The notes under the pieces: model-generated | Seen by the model: the letters and a program-made list of their open reading frames with translations, nothing else | Database searches by the model: none | Told to the model about the DNA's origin: nothing | Position numbers and translations under genes: made by a program | From: Sinorhizobium garamanticum | Lineage (GTDB): Bacteria > Pseudomonadota > Alphaproteobacteria > Rhizobiales > Rhizobiaceae | Reading direction: 5' to 3' | DNA: 64,000 bases | Assembly: GCF_029892065.1 (NCBI RefSeq) | Contig: NZ_CP120373.1 | Coordinates: forward strand, 2,301,001 to 2,365,000 | In this document: in pieces, positions 45,194 to 55,399 of the stretch | Position numbering within the stretch: position 1 is the first letter of the stretch | Layout: every line of letters starts with the position of its first letter

Positions 45194-46216
45194 ATGACGA
45201 AATGGATGAGGGAATGGAGCATCGACGCGATCGGCCCGCAAAATCTCAAGATCGCCGAACGTCCTGTGCCGGATATCGGTGACCGTGATGTGCTCGTCCG
45301 GACGACGGCCGTGTCGCTCAATTATCGCGACAAGCTGATGCTTGAAACCGCCATGGGACTGGATCTTGACTTCCCTTTCGTGCCGGCCTCCGACATGAGT
45401 GGGGTTGTTGAAAACGTGGGTAAAGGCGTGACGCGCTTCAGGCCCGGCGGCCGCGTCATCTCGACCTTCCACCCCGGCTGGCTCGACGGCTTGCGGCCGG
45501 GAAGCGGCAGGGCGCCTTCCTACGCGACGCTTGGCGGCGTGCATCCGGGCGTCATGTCGGAATATGTCGCGTTCCCTGAAGACTGGTTCGTCGCCGCGCC
45601 GAAGAGCCTCGATGCAGCCGAGGCGAGCACGCTCCCATGCGCCGGCCTCACCGCCTGGTTCGCGCTGATGGAGAAGGGCCGTCTCAGACCCGGCGATCGC
45701 GTCGTCGTCCAGGGAACGGGTGGCGTCGCCCTCTTCGGACTGCAGATCGCCAAGGCGAACGGCGCGGAGGTGATCGTCACGTCGGGGAGCCAGGAAAAGC
45801 TCGCCCGGGCGCTGGCACTTGGCGCCGACCACGGCATCAATCGCAAATCGGAGGATTGGGTCGAGCGGGTCTATGAACTGACCGCAGATCATGGCGCGGA
45901 CCACATTCTGGAAATCGCCGGCGGCGCTGGCCTTGGTCAGTCGTTGAGAGCCGTTGCGGCGGATGGGCGCATTTCCGTGATCGGCGTGTTGGAAGGCTTT
46001 GAAATTTCAGGGCCGGCGGCGCCGCTGCTTTTGAAATCCCCGGTGCTACAGGGCATCAGCGTGGGACATCGCCGGGCGCTCGAAGATTTCGTCGGCGCGG
46101 TCGACCGCATAGGACTGAAGCCGGTCATCGACAAGCGATACACGTTCGCCGAATTCCGTGAAGCGTTCGCGCATCTCGATCGCGGTTCTTTCGGCAAGGT
46201 GGTGATAGAGTTCTGA
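45194..46216 (+). CDS. Zinc-independent medium-chain NAD(P)-dependent alcohol dehydrogenase/quinone oxidoreductase
   Basis: A 340-residue MDR-superfamily protein. It has a GroES-like N-terminal domain and a Rossmann fold with VVQGTGGVALFGLQIAKANGA. It lacks the Cys/His cluster of structural zinc and the catalytic Cys, so it resembles the quinone oxidoreductase branch. The ATG at 45194 is preferred to GTG 45179 and ATG 45188 because AAGGA (45183-45187) is six bases upstream. It is divergently paired with the LysR gene. Substrate unknown. Confidence 0.87.
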   Translation: MTKWMREWSIDAIGPQNLKIAERPVPDIGDRDVLVRTTAVSLNYRDKLMLETAMGLDLDFPFVPASDMSGVVENVGKGVTRFRPGGRVISTFHPGWLDGLRPGSGRAPSYATLGGVHPGVMSEYVAFPEDWFVAAPKSLDAAEASTLPCAGLTAWFALMEKGRLRPGDRVVVQGTGGVALFGLQIAKANGAEVIVTSGSQEKLARALALGADHGINRKSEDWVERVYELTADHGADHILEIAGGAGLGQSLRAVAADGRISVIGVLEGFEISGPAAPLLLKSPVLQGISVGHRRALEDFVGAVDRIGLKPVIDKRYTFAEFREAFAHLDRGSFGKVVIEF

Positions 46217-46232
46217 CGCCGTACTCAAGCAG

Positions 46233-46263
46233 AGGGCCGCCGGTGACCTCCAGCGGCCTTCCC
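46233..46263. terminator. Possible bidirectional terminator
   Basis: GGCCGC...GCGGCC with an inner CGG/CC arm forms a hairpin between two convergent genes. T-runs are weak on both strands. Confidence 0.4.
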
Positions 46264-46281
46264 CGTCGCATCGACCTTCCC

Positions 46282-47595
46282 CTACTCGGCAGCCTGGCGG
46301 GCCATCGGGTTGTTGGGATGCGTCGTCCAGTTGGCGTATTTCGGATCGACCGGCTTGCCCGTGCGTTTGTCGAGAGTGCCGGCCGCGAGCGGTTCCATCG
46401 TGATGCAGTTCTCGACCGGACAGACGTTGACGCAGAGATTGCAGCCGACGCATTCCTCCTCGATCACCTCGAAATGGCGCACGCCGTTGACGAACTGGGT
46501 GATCGCCTGGTGCGAGGTATCCTCGCAGGCGATGTGACAGCGGCCGCATTTGATGCAGGCGTCCTGATCGATCTTGGCTTTGGCGACGTAGTTGAGGTTT
46601 AGGTACTGCCAATCGGTGACATTCGGCACGGCGCGGCCGCAGATGTCGTCGAGCGACCTGTGGCCTTTGGCGTCCATCCAGTCGGAAAGACCGGAGATCA
46701 TTTCCTGGACAATCTTGAAGCCGTAGGTCATCGCTGCCGTGCAGACCTGGACGTTGCCAGCGCCAAGGGCCAGGAATTCGGCCGCGTCGCGCCATGTGGT
46801 GATGCCGCCGATGCCGGAGATCGGCAGTCCGTGGGTTTCCGGATCGCGGGCGATCTCGGCGACCATGTTGAGCGCGATCGGCTTCACCGCCGGGCCGCAA
46901 TAGCCGCCATGGCTGCCGCGGCCGTCGATCGAGGGCTCCGGCGAGAAGGTGTCGAGATTGACCGCAGTGATCGAGTTGATCGTGTTGATCAGCGATACCG
47001 CGTCGGTGCCGCCGGCCTTGGCGGCGCGGGCGGGCTTGCGGATATCGGTGATGTTCGGCGTCAGCTTGGTGATCACCGGCATGCGCGTGTACTGTTTGCA
47101 CCAGCGCACGACCATCTCGATATATTCCGGAACCTGGCCGACCGCCGAGCCCATGCCGCGCTCGGACATGCCGTGCGGACAGCCGAAGTTGAGTTCGATG
47201 CCGTCGGCGCCGGTTTCCTCGACCAGTGGCAGGATCGCTTTCCAGGCGTCCTCCTCACAAGGCACCATGATCGAGGCGATCAGCGCCCGATCGGGCCAGT
47301 TCATCTTCACCTGCTTCATCTCGCGCAGGTTCACGTAAAGGTCGCGGTCGGTGATGAGCTCGATGTTGTTCAGGCCGAGCAGGCGCCGGTCGGCGCCCCA
47401 GATCGCGCCGTAGCGCGGCCCGTTGACGTTGACTACGGGCGGTCCTTCCTCGCCGAGCGTCTTCCAGACGACGCCGCCCCAGCCGGCTTTGAAGGCGCGC
47501 TCGACGTTATAGGCCTTGTCCGTCGGCGGCGCCGAAGCGAGCCAGAACGGGTTCGGGGATTTGATGCCGACAAAATTGTTGCGAAGATCAGCCAT
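46282..47595 (-). CDS. preA: NAD-dependent dihydropyrimidine dehydrogenase subunit PreA
   Basis: A 437-residue protein. Residues 1-310 are a dihydroorotate-dehydrogenase-like FMN barrel, with catalytic Cys in ELNFGCPHGMSERGMG. The C-terminal ferredoxin region binds two 4Fe-4S clusters through CIKCGRCHIACE and CVGCNLCVNVCPVENC. It reduces uracil/thymine to the dihydro forms, the first step of reductive pyrimidine catabolism, with electrons from PreT. It lies 30 bases after preT. Confidence 0.95.
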   Translation of the reverse strand: MADLRNNFVGIKSPNPFWLASAPPTDKAYNVERAFKAGWGGVVWKTLGEEGPPVVNVNGPRYGAIWGADRRLLGLNNIELITDRDLYVNLREMKQVKMNWPDRALIASIMVPCEEDAWKAILPLVEETGADGIELNFGCPHGMSERGMGSAVGQVPEYIEMVVRWCKQYTRMPVITKLTPNITDIRKPARAAKAGGTDAVSLINTINSITAVNLDTFSPEPSIDGRGSHGGYCGPAVKPIALNMVAEIARDPETHGLPISGIGGITTWRDAAEFLALGAGNVQVCTAAMTYGFKIVQEMISGLSDWMDAKGHRSLDDICGRAVPNVTDWQYLNLNYVAKAKIDQDACIKCGRCHIACEDTSHQAITQFVNGVRHFEVIEEECVGCNLCVNVCPVENCITMEPLAAGTLDKRTGKPVDPKYANWTTHPNNPMARQAAE

Positions 47596-47625
47596 TGTTT
47601 CGTCCTCTCGATCCTGTTCCGCTCT

Positions 47626-48987
47626 TCACGCGACGGCGCTCGCCAGCGGCTGAGCCGCGGCGAAAGCCCGGTTGATCGATTCGGCGGCGTCACGCCCCCT
47701 GGCGACGGCGGAAACGGTCAGGTCCTCGCCACCGAGGACGCAGTCGCCGCCCGCCCAGACCTTGGCGAGCGAGGTGCGGCCCTCGGCATCGGTGACGATG
47801 CGCCCGCTCTCCATTTGCAAGGGGCCGAGGCCTGATGCCTCGAAGGTCTGGCCGATAGCCTTGAAGATCTGGTCGGCTGCGATGATACCCGTTTCGCCAG
47901 TTGTCGTCAGCTTGCCGTCGTCGAGCGTCGTGTAGTCGAGCTCGATGCCGGCGACCCGGCCGTCCTTCAGCGCGATGCGCTTCGGCTGCAGCCAGTGGCG
48001 AATGGTGACACCCTTTGAGGTTGCCAGATCCTGCTCGAACTCGGAGGCATTCATGTGTTCCTTGCCGCGGCGGTAGCAGATCGTCACTTCCTCGGCGCCG
48101 AGCAGCTTCGCCTGAACGGCCGCGTCGATTGCGGTCATGCCGCCGCCGAGCACGACAACCCGCCGGCCGACCGGGATATCGGCCTTGGTCTTCGATTGGC
48201 GGAGGGCTGCGATGAAGTCGACGGCGTCCTGGACTCCCTCCGCATTCTCGCCTTCGATCCTGAGCGCGTTGACGCCGGCAAGGCCGAGGCCGAGGAAGAC
48301 GGCGTCATATTGCTCCGCCAGGTCGGCAAGCGAAAAGTCGCGGCCGAGCGCCTGACCGTGGCGCACCTCGATGCCGCCGATCGAAAGGACGTAATCGACT
48401 TCCTTCTGGGCGAAATCGTCGACCGTCTTGTAGGTAGCGATGCCGTATTCATTGAGGCCGCCGGATTTTTCGCGTGCGTCGTAGACCACGACATCGTGGC
48501 CCTTGACCGCGAGCCGATGAGCGCAGGCAAGACCCGCTGGCCCGGCACCGACGACCGCCACTTTGCGGCCGGACGAGGCGGCCCGCGTGTAAAACTGTTT
48601 GTTCTCCTTCATCGCGGTATCGGTCGCGTAACGCTGCAGCCTGCCGATCTCGACCGGTCGCTCCTCGGCGGTGTTGCGCACGCAGGCCTGCTCGCAGAGC
48701 GTTTCGGTGGGACAGACGCGGGCGCACATGCCGCCGAGAATGTTCTGGTCGAAAATCGTCTTTGCCGAGCCGATCGGATTACCTGTGGCAATCTGCCGGA
48801 TGAACATCGGGATGTCGATCGAGGTGGGACAGGCCGTCATGCACGGCGCATCGTGACAGAAGTAGCAGCGGTCGGAAGCGACCAAGGCCTCGTGTTTGTC
48901 GAGCGGCGGATGAAGGTCGGAGAAATTGGTTTCGTATTCCTTGAGCGGCAGCCGGCCGCCAAGGATCCCAGATTGCGTCGTTCCCAT
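47626..48987 (-). CDS. preT: NAD-dependent dihydropyrimidine dehydrogenase subunit PreT
   Basis: A 453-residue glutamate-synthase-beta-like oxidoreductase. The N-terminal cysteine-rich domain (CYFCHDAPCMTACPTSIDIP and CARVCPTETLCEQAC) binds 4Fe-4S clusters. FAD binding is through VVGAGPAGLACAH and NAD(P)H binding through VLGGGMTAIDAAVQ. It feeds electrons from NADH to PreA. First gene of the preTA pair; a RutR-type palindrome lies 54 bases upstream of its start. Confidence 0.95.
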   Translation of the reverse strand: MGTTQSGILGGRLPLKEYETNFSDLHPPLDKHEALVASDRCYFCHDAPCMTACPTSIDIPMFIRQIATGNPIGSAKTIFDQNILGGMCARVCPTETLCEQACVRNTAEERPVEIGRLQRYATDTAMKENKQFYTRAASSGRKVAVVGAGPAGLACAHRLAVKGHDVVVYDAREKSGGLNEYGIATYKTVDDFAQKEVDYVLSIGGIEVRHGQALGRDFSLADLAEQYDAVFLGLGLAGVNALRIEGENAEGVQDAVDFIAALRQSKTKADIPVGRRVVVLGGGMTAIDAAVQAKLLGAEEVTICYRRGKEHMNASEFEQDLATSKGVTIRHWLQPKRIALKDGRVAGIELDYTTLDDGKLTTTGETGIIAADQIFKAIGQTFEASGLGPLQMESGRIVTDAEGRTSLAKVWAGGDCVLGGEDLTVSAVARGRDAAESINRAFAAAQPLASAVA

Positions 48988-49040
48988 TTTTGGCTCCCAA
49001 TGTTTTCTCAGGATGACAGAACGGTAACACGCTTTATTTT

Positions 49041-49056
49041 TTTATCAAACGGTAAA
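49041..49056. promoter_or_regulatory. RutR-type operator upstream of preT
   Basis: Read on the minus strand, TTTACCGTTTGATAAA agrees with the site by hyuC (41483) at 13 of 16 positions. It lies 54 bases before the preT start and about 134 bases before smoC on the other side. Confidence 0.6.
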
Positions 49057-49189
49057 ATTTTACTTCGGAAGCTCGCCGAACGCCGTGAGAACAGGGGCTT
49101 TCTCTTCACTCGTCCGAGTCAATATCCACCTTTGTTTGACAGGGCAGGGCAAATAGTGGCAGCAAATCAAAGGGGAAGGAGAAAATCGC

Positions 49190-50143
49190 ATGGCGCGCAG
49201 GCCGGAGACCAACAACAGGCTGGACGATGCTGCCCGGGCTGGCTGGCTATACTATGTCGCCGGCCGAACGCAGGACGAGATTGCCTCGACCATGGGCATC
49301 TCGCGGCAATCGGCGCAGCGCCTCGTTTCCCTTGCCATGGCCGAGCGGCTGATCAAGGTTCGGCTCGATCATCCGATCGCTGCCTGTCTCGAGACGGCCG
49401 CCCGGCTCAAGGAAAAATATGAGCTGAAACACGTCGATGTCGTGCCGAGCGATCCAGGTTCGAGCTCGACGACGGTCGGCATCGCCGAAGCCGGCGCGGT
49501 GGAGATCGAGCGGTGGCTGAAATCGACGGACCCGGTGGTTCTGGCGATCGGAACCGGGCGGACGCTGAAGGCAACGATCGACCAGTTGCCCTCGATGGAG
49601 TGCCCGCAGCATCGGATCGTGTCGCTGACCGGCAATATCAGGCTCGATGGCTCGGCCGCCTATTACAACGTCATCTTCAGCATGGCGGATACGATCAAGG
49701 CGCGGCATTTTCCCATGCCCCTGCCGGTTCTCGTTTCGTCGGCCGAGGAGCGCGAGGTCCTTCACAACCAGAGTCTCGTAAAGATCGCGCTCAAGCTCGG
49801 TGCAGAAGCCAATGCCGCTTTCGTCGGCGTGGGCGAACTCGGACCGGACGCACCGCTCTGCGAGGACGGCTTCCTGGCGCGCGAGGAAATGGAGCGACTG
49901 ACGGCAGCCGGTGCTGCAGGGGAGATTTGCGGCTGGATGTTCGATCACGACGGCGAACTGCTCGCCGGCAGCATCAACGAACGCGTGGCCTCCATTCCGC
50001 TTCCGCCGCGCGACCGGGCATCGGTCATCGGCATTGCCAAGGGCAAGCGCAAATACGAGGCGCTCCGCGCTGCGCTCAAGGGCCGCATCATCAACGGCCT
50101 TATCACCGACGAAACCACTGCCGACTTTCTGCTCGGCGCATGA
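49190..50143 (+). CDS. smoC: SorC/DeoR-type sugar-binding transcriptional regulator SmoC
   Basis: A 317-residue regulator. The N-terminal helix-turn-helix is GRTQDEIASTMGISRQSAQRLV (about residues 23-44). The C-terminal sugar-phosphate-isomerase-like effector domain has VLAIGTGRTLKA and GVGELGPDAPLCEDGFL. It should control the sorbitol/mannitol operon downstream. ATG at 49190 is preceded by AAGGGGAAGGAG. A 224-base gap with two similar inverted repeats follows before smoE. Confidence 0.9.
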   Translation: MARRPETNNRLDDAARAGWLYYVAGRTQDEIASTMGISRQSAQRLVSLAMAERLIKVRLDHPIAACLETAARLKEKYELKHVDVVPSDPGSSSTTVGIAEAGAVEIERWLKSTDPVVLAIGTGRTLKATIDQLPSMECPQHRIVSLTGNIRLDGSAAYYNVIFSMADTIKARHFPMPLPVLVSSAEEREVLHNQSLVKIALKLGAEANAAFVGVGELGPDAPLCEDGFLAREEMERLTAAGAAGEICGWMFDHDGELLAGSINERVASIPLPPRDRASVIGIAKGKRKYEALRAALKGRIINGLITDETTADFLLGA

Positions 50144-50291
50144 TTCAGGCGAGATTGACTCGCGCGATGTCGAGCTTCGGGAGCGCCGCAGTCTAGGTTG
50201 CTGAGCGCATTTGATCCGCCGCACTCGACAAAAAATCCATAGCTAAAACAGTTCATTAACAGTTTCAGGTGCGTCGCAGCAACGAATGCGG

Positions 50292-50310
50292 ATTGACATT
50301 TTGCGTCAAT
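50292..50310. promoter_or_regulatory. Candidate SmoC operator 1, overlapping smoE promoter
   Basis: ATTGAC-N7-GTCAAT is a perfect six-base inverted repeat. It overlaps the -35 of the candidate smoE promoter. Confidence 0.5.
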
Positions 50311-50321
50311 GGGTGAGTAAT
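50293..50321 (+). promoter_or_regulatory. Candidate smoE promoter
   Basis: TTGACA (50293-50298), a 17-base spacer and AGTAAT (50316-50321) lie 47 bases upstream of the smoE start. Confidence 0.5.
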
Positions 50322-50327
50322 TGCCCA

Positions 50328-50346
50328 TGAGCAAGGCAAATGCTCA
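50328..50346. promoter_or_regulatory. Candidate SmoC operator 2
   Basis: TGAGCA-N7-TGCTCA, another 6-N7-6 perfect inverted repeat, centred 36 bases after operator 1 and downstream of the likely transcription start. Confidence 0.45.
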
Positions 50347-50367
50347 ATTTCTTCTGGGAGGAAGTCG

Positions 50368-51678
50368 ATGAATTTGAGAACTTTCCTGCTGGGCACGTGC
50401 TCGGCAGTCGCTCTGGCGGGTCTGGCCCAAGCAGAAACCCTGACCATTGCGACCGTGAACAACGGCGACATGATCCGGATGCAGAAGCTGACGGATGATT
50501 TCACCTCGAAAAATCCGGACATTCAGCTCGAGTGGGTAACGCTCGAGGAAAATGTGCTGCGCCAGCGCGTGACGACGGATATCGCGACGAAGGGCGGCCA
50601 GTACGACATCATGACGATCGGCACCTACGAAGTGCCGATCTGGGCCAAGCAGGGCTGGCTCCTGCCGCTCGACAACCTTGGCGCTGATTACGACGTCGAT
50701 GACCTGTTGCCGGCGATCCGCAGCGGTCTGACGATCGACGGCAAGCTCTATGCCGCGCCCTTCTATGGCGAAAGCTCGATGGTGATGTACCGCAAGGACC
50801 TGTTCGAGAAGGCCGGCCTCACCATGCCCGATGCCCCGACATGGGACTTCATCGCGGAAGCTGCCCGTAAGATCACCGACAAGGACAGTGAAATCTACGG
50901 CATCTGCCTGCGCGGCAAGGCCGGCTGGGGCGAGAACATGGCCTTCCTGACGGCCACGGCGAACGCTTTCGGGGCGCGCTGGTTCGACGAGAAATGGCAG
51001 CCGCAGTTCGATCAGCCCGAATGGAAGAATGCGCTCGACTTCTACGTCAAGCTGATGAATGACGCGGGCCCGCCCGGTGCCTCCTCCAACGGCTTCAACG
51101 AAAACCTGTCACTCTTCCAGACCGGCAAGTGCGGCATGTGGATCGACGCGACGGTTGCCGCTTCCTTCGTAACCAACCCGAAGGAATCGACGGTCGCCGA
51201 CAAGGTCGGTTTCGCGCTCGCGCCCGATACCGGCCTTGGCAAGCGCGGCAACTGGCTCTGGGCGTGGAACCTTGCGATCCCCGCTGGCTCGCAGAAGACG
51301 GAGGCGGCAGAAAAGTTCATCGCCTGGGCAACCGGCAAGGACTACCTGAAGCTCGTCGCAGAGAAGGAAGGCTGGGCAAACGTACCGCCCGGCACCCGTA
51401 CCTCCCTCTACGAAAACCCGGAATACCAGAAGGCCGCGCCTTTCGCGAAGATGACGCTCGACTCGATCAATGCCGCTGATCCGAAGAACCCGGCGGTCAA
51501 GCCGGTGCCCTATGTCGGCGTGCAGTTCGTCGCAATTCCGGAATTCCAGGGCCTCGGTACTGCCGTCGGCCAGGTGTTCTCGGCAGCGCTTGCCGGTCAG
51601 ATGAGCGTCGATCAGGCGCTTGCCAGCGCGCAGCAACTGTCGACCCGCGAAATGACCAAGGCAGGTTACATCAAGTAA
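50368..51678 (+). CDS. smoE: Sorbitol/mannitol ABC transporter binding protein SmoE
   Basis: A 436-residue family 1 extracellular solute-binding protein. The signal peptide is cleaved after about GLAQA (residue 22). YDIMTIGTYEVPIWAKQGWL and GESSMVMYRKDLFEKAGL are typical of polyol-binding members. It supplies sorbitol, mannitol and similar polyols to SmoFG. ATG at 50368 follows GGGAGGAAG. First transporter gene of the operon. Confidence 0.93.
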   Translation: MNLRTFLLGTCSAVALAGLAQAETLTIATVNNGDMIRMQKLTDDFTSKNPDIQLEWVTLEENVLRQRVTTDIATKGGQYDIMTIGTYEVPIWAKQGWLLPLDNLGADYDVDDLLPAIRSGLTIDGKLYAAPFYGESSMVMYRKDLFEKAGLTMPDAPTWDFIAEAARKITDKDSEIYGICLRGKAGWGENMAFLTATANAFGARWFDEKWQPQFDQPEWKNALDFYVKLMNDAGPPGASSNGFNENLSLFQTGKCGMWIDATVAASFVTNPKESTVADKVGFALAPDTGLGKRGNWLWAWNLAIPAGSQKTEAAEKFIAWATGKDYLKLVAEKEGWANVPPGTRTSLYENPEYQKAAPFAKMTLDSINAADPKNPAVKPVPYVGVQFVAIPEFQGLGTAVGQVFSAALAGQMSVDQALASAQQLSTREMTKAGYIK

Positions 51679-51732
51679 GGCTCCCAAGGGCCGGGGCGCT
51701 GGCTGGAACCGGCTGGCGTCCCGGCAACTCCC

Positions 51733-51780
51733 AGAGCGGGATGGGGAAAAGCGGAACGGGTTTTCCGCTTCCCGCTCTGA
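51733..51780. repeat. Palindromic AGAGCGGG repeat between smoE and smoF
   Basis: CAGAGCGGGA (51732-51741) pairs with TCCCGCTCTG (51770-51779), and inside it AAGCGGAA pairs with TTCCGCTT. TTTTTT follows at 51782. It could protect or terminate part of the smoE message, giving more binding protein than permease. It is related to the repeats at 26799 and 57557. Confidence 0.75.
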
Positions 51781-51869
51781 CTTTTTTGGATCGGTCACGG
51801 CGCGTCCGGTATGCGCGGTAAGCCGCGCCAGCCTTCATGGGACAGCGTTGACAATTACGGGAGGACGCC

Positions 51870-52742
51870 ATGGCGACCTTGCACACCCGCTCCGCCGCGC
51901 GGCTGATGATCGCGCCCTCGGTGCTTCTGCTTCTGGCCTGGATGATCGTTCCGCTGGCCATGACCATCTATTTCTCGCTTCTGCGCTATAATCTGCTGAT
52001 GCCGGGAATGGAGGAGTTCGCGGGGCTCTCCAACTACACCTACTTTCTGACCGATCCGGCATTCTTCCAGGCAATCTTCAACACGCTCGCGATCGTCCTC
52101 GGCGTGCTGTTCATCACGGTGATTGGCGGCATCGCTCTTGCGCTGCTTCTCGACCAGCCGATGTTCGGGCAGGGGATCGTGCGCATCCTGGTGATCGCAC
52201 CCTTCCTGATCATGCCGACCGTTGCGGCACTCGTCTGGAAGAACATGTTCATGAACCCGGTGAGCGGGCTCTTCGCCTGGCTCGCCAAACTCGTCGGCCT
52301 GCAGCCCTTCGACTTCCTCGCCAATGCGCCGCTCTTCTCGATCATCCTCATTGTCGCGTGGCAATGGCTGCCCTTTGCGACGCTCATCCTGTTGACGGCG
52401 CTGCAGTCGCTCGACGAGGAACAGAAGGAGGCCGCGCAGATGGATGGTGCCGGCGCCTGGAGCCGCTTCTTCTATCTGGTGCTGCCGCATCTCTCACGGG
52501 CGATCACCGTCGTGATCCTGATCCAGACGATCTTCCTGTTGTCCGTCTTTGCGGAAATCCTCGTCACCACCAACGGTGGCCCCGGTACGCAGAGCACGAA
52601 CCTCACCTTCCTCGTCTATGCGCAGGCTCTCCTGCAGTTCGACGTGGGCGGCGCGTCCGCTGGCGGCATCATCGCGGTCATCCTCGCCAATATCGTCGCA
52701 TTCTTCCTGATGCGCATGATCGGCAAGACGCTGGAGGCTTGA
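51870..52742 (+). CDS. smoF: Sorbitol/mannitol ABC transporter permease SmoF
   Basis: A 290-residue MalF-type permease with six membrane spans. The EAA coupling motif is EEQKEAAQMDGAGAWSRFFYL. ATG at 51870 follows GGGAGGACGCC. It forms the channel with SmoG. Confidence 0.93.
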   Translation: MATLHTRSAARLMIAPSVLLLLAWMIVPLAMTIYFSLLRYNLLMPGMEEFAGLSNYTYFLTDPAFFQAIFNTLAIVLGVLFITVIGGIALALLLDQPMFGQGIVRILVIAPFLIMPTVAALVWKNMFMNPVSGLFAWLAKLVGLQPFDFLANAPLFSIILIVAWQWLPFATLILLTALQSLDEEQKEAAQMDGAGAWSRFFYLVLPHLSRAITVVILIQTIFLLSVFAEILVTTNGGPGTQSTNLTFLVYAQALLQFDVGGASAGGIIAVILANIVAFFLMRMIGKTLEA

Positions 52743-52747
52743 TAGTC

Positions 52748-53578
52748 ATGGCACGCAATGTCTCGACCCGACGCAAGCTGGTTGTCACCGTCGTCGCCTG
52801 GACGATTGGCATCCTCATCTTCTTCCCGATCCTCTGGACGTTCCTGACGAGCTTCAAGACGGAAGCACAAGCGATCGCCTCGCCGCCGGCATTCCTCTTC
52901 TTCGATTGGACGACCGAGAACTACTTCGAAGTGCAGAGCCGGTCGAATTACTTCAAGCACTTCATGAACTCGGTGGTCGTCTCCTTCGGCTCGACGCTGC
53001 TTGGCCTCATCATCGCCATTCCCGCGGCCTGGGCCATGGCTTTCGCCCCGGCGAAGCGCACCAAGGACGTGCTGATGTGGATGCTGTCGACGAAGATGAT
53101 GCCTCCCGTCGGCGTGCTGGTGCCGATGTATCTGATGTTCCGCAACTCGGGGCTTCTCGACACCCGCACCGGCCTGGTGATCGTCCTGACGCTGATCAAC
53201 CTGCCGATCATCATCTGGATGCTCTACACCTACTTCAAGGAGATCCCCGGCGAGATCCTGGAGGCGGCACGCATGGATGGTGCCTCGCTTGCCAAGGAGA
53301 TCATCTATGTGCTGACGCCGATGGCGATCCCTGGCATTGCCTCGACGCTGCTCCTCAATATCATTCTCGCCTGGAACGAGGCGTTCTGGACCTTGAACCT
53401 GAGCGCGGCGAAAGCGGCACCGCTGACCGCCTTCATCGCCTCCTATTCGAGCCCGGAAGGCCTGTTCTACGCGAAGCTCTCGGCCGCCTCCACGATGGCG
53501 ATCGCCCCCATCCTCATTCTCGGCTGGTTCTCGCAGAAGCAGCTCGTACGCGGCCTGACCTTCGGCGCGGTCAAATAA
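52748..53578 (+). CDS. smoG: Sorbitol/mannitol ABC transporter permease SmoG
   Basis: A 276-residue MalG-type permease. The EAA coupling motif is [21 protein letters not shown]. The frame is open far upstream inside smoF; ATG at 52748, five bases after the smoF stop, gives the correct N-terminus (short cytoplasmic tail, then [19 protein letters not shown]). Confidence 0.93.
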   Translation: MARNVSTRRKLVVTVVAWTIGILIFFPILWTFLTSFKTEAQAIASPPAFLFFDWTTENYFEVQSRSNYFKHFMNSVVVSFGSTLLGLIIAIPAAWAMAFAPAKRTKDVLMWMLSTKMMPPVGVLVPMYLMFRNSGLLDTRTGLVIVLTLINLPIIIWMLYTYFKEIPGEILEAARMDGASLAKEIIYVLTPMAIPGIASTLLLNIILAWNEAFWTLNLSAAKAAPLTAFIASYSSPEGLFYAKLSAASTMAIAPILILGWFSQKQLVRGLTFGAVK

Positions 53579-53588
53579 GGATACGACC

Positions 53589-54586
<998 letters not shown>

Positions 54587-54590
<4 letters not shown>

Positions 54591-55360
54591 AACGTCTTGA
54601 AGGGAAAAGCGCGCTGATTACCGGATCCGCGCGGGGTATCGGCCGTGCCTTCGCCGAGGCTTACGTGCGCGAGGGGGCAACCGTCGCGATCGCCGACATC
54701 AATATCGACCGGGCGAAGCAGACGGCTCAGGAAATCGGACCGGCGGCCTACGCCGTGCAAATGGACGTGACCCGACAGGAATCGATCGATGCGGCGATTG
54801 CTGCCGTTGTCGAGCACGCGGGCGGCCTGGATATCCTGGTCAACAATGCCGCTCTTTTCGATCTGGCCCCAATCGTCGAGATCACCCGAGAAAGCTACGA
54901 AAGACTTTTTTCGATCAATGTCGCCGGCACGCTCTTCACCCTGCAGGCGGCGGCCAAACAGATGATCGCGCAAGGTCGCGGCGGCAAGATCATCAACATG
55001 GCGAGCCAGGCGGGCCGCCGCGGCGAGGCGCTGGTGGCCGTCTATTGCGCTACGAAGGCGGCCGTCATCAGCCTTACCCAATCGGCCGGGCTCAATCTCA
55101 TCAAGCATCGCATCAATGTGAATGCTATTGCCCCCGGCGTCGTCGACGGCGAACACTGGGATGGCGTCGATGCGCTCTTTGCCAAGTACGAGAACCGTCC
55201 GCTCGGCGAAAAGAAGCGCCTGGTCGCCGAGGAGGTGCCTTACGGACGGATGGGTACCGCCGAAGATCTCACCGGCATGGCGATTTTCCTGGCCTCATCG
55301 GAAAGCGACTACGTCGTCGCCCAGACCTATAACGTCGATGGCGGTAACTGGATGAGCTGA
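54587..55360 (+). CDS. smoS: Sorbitol dehydrogenase SmoS (SDR)
   Basis: A 257-residue short-chain dehydrogenase with cofactor motif [19 protein letters not shown], catalytic Ser in MASQAGRRG and Tyr-x3-Lys in VYCATKAAV. It oxidises D-sorbitol to D-fructose with NAD+; galactitol is a second known substrate of the family. It is in the smo operon directly after the ATPase. Confidence 0.92.
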
Positions 55361-55399
55361 GGCTTCGTTGCAGGACGAGTCCTCGAAAGGAACGATAGG

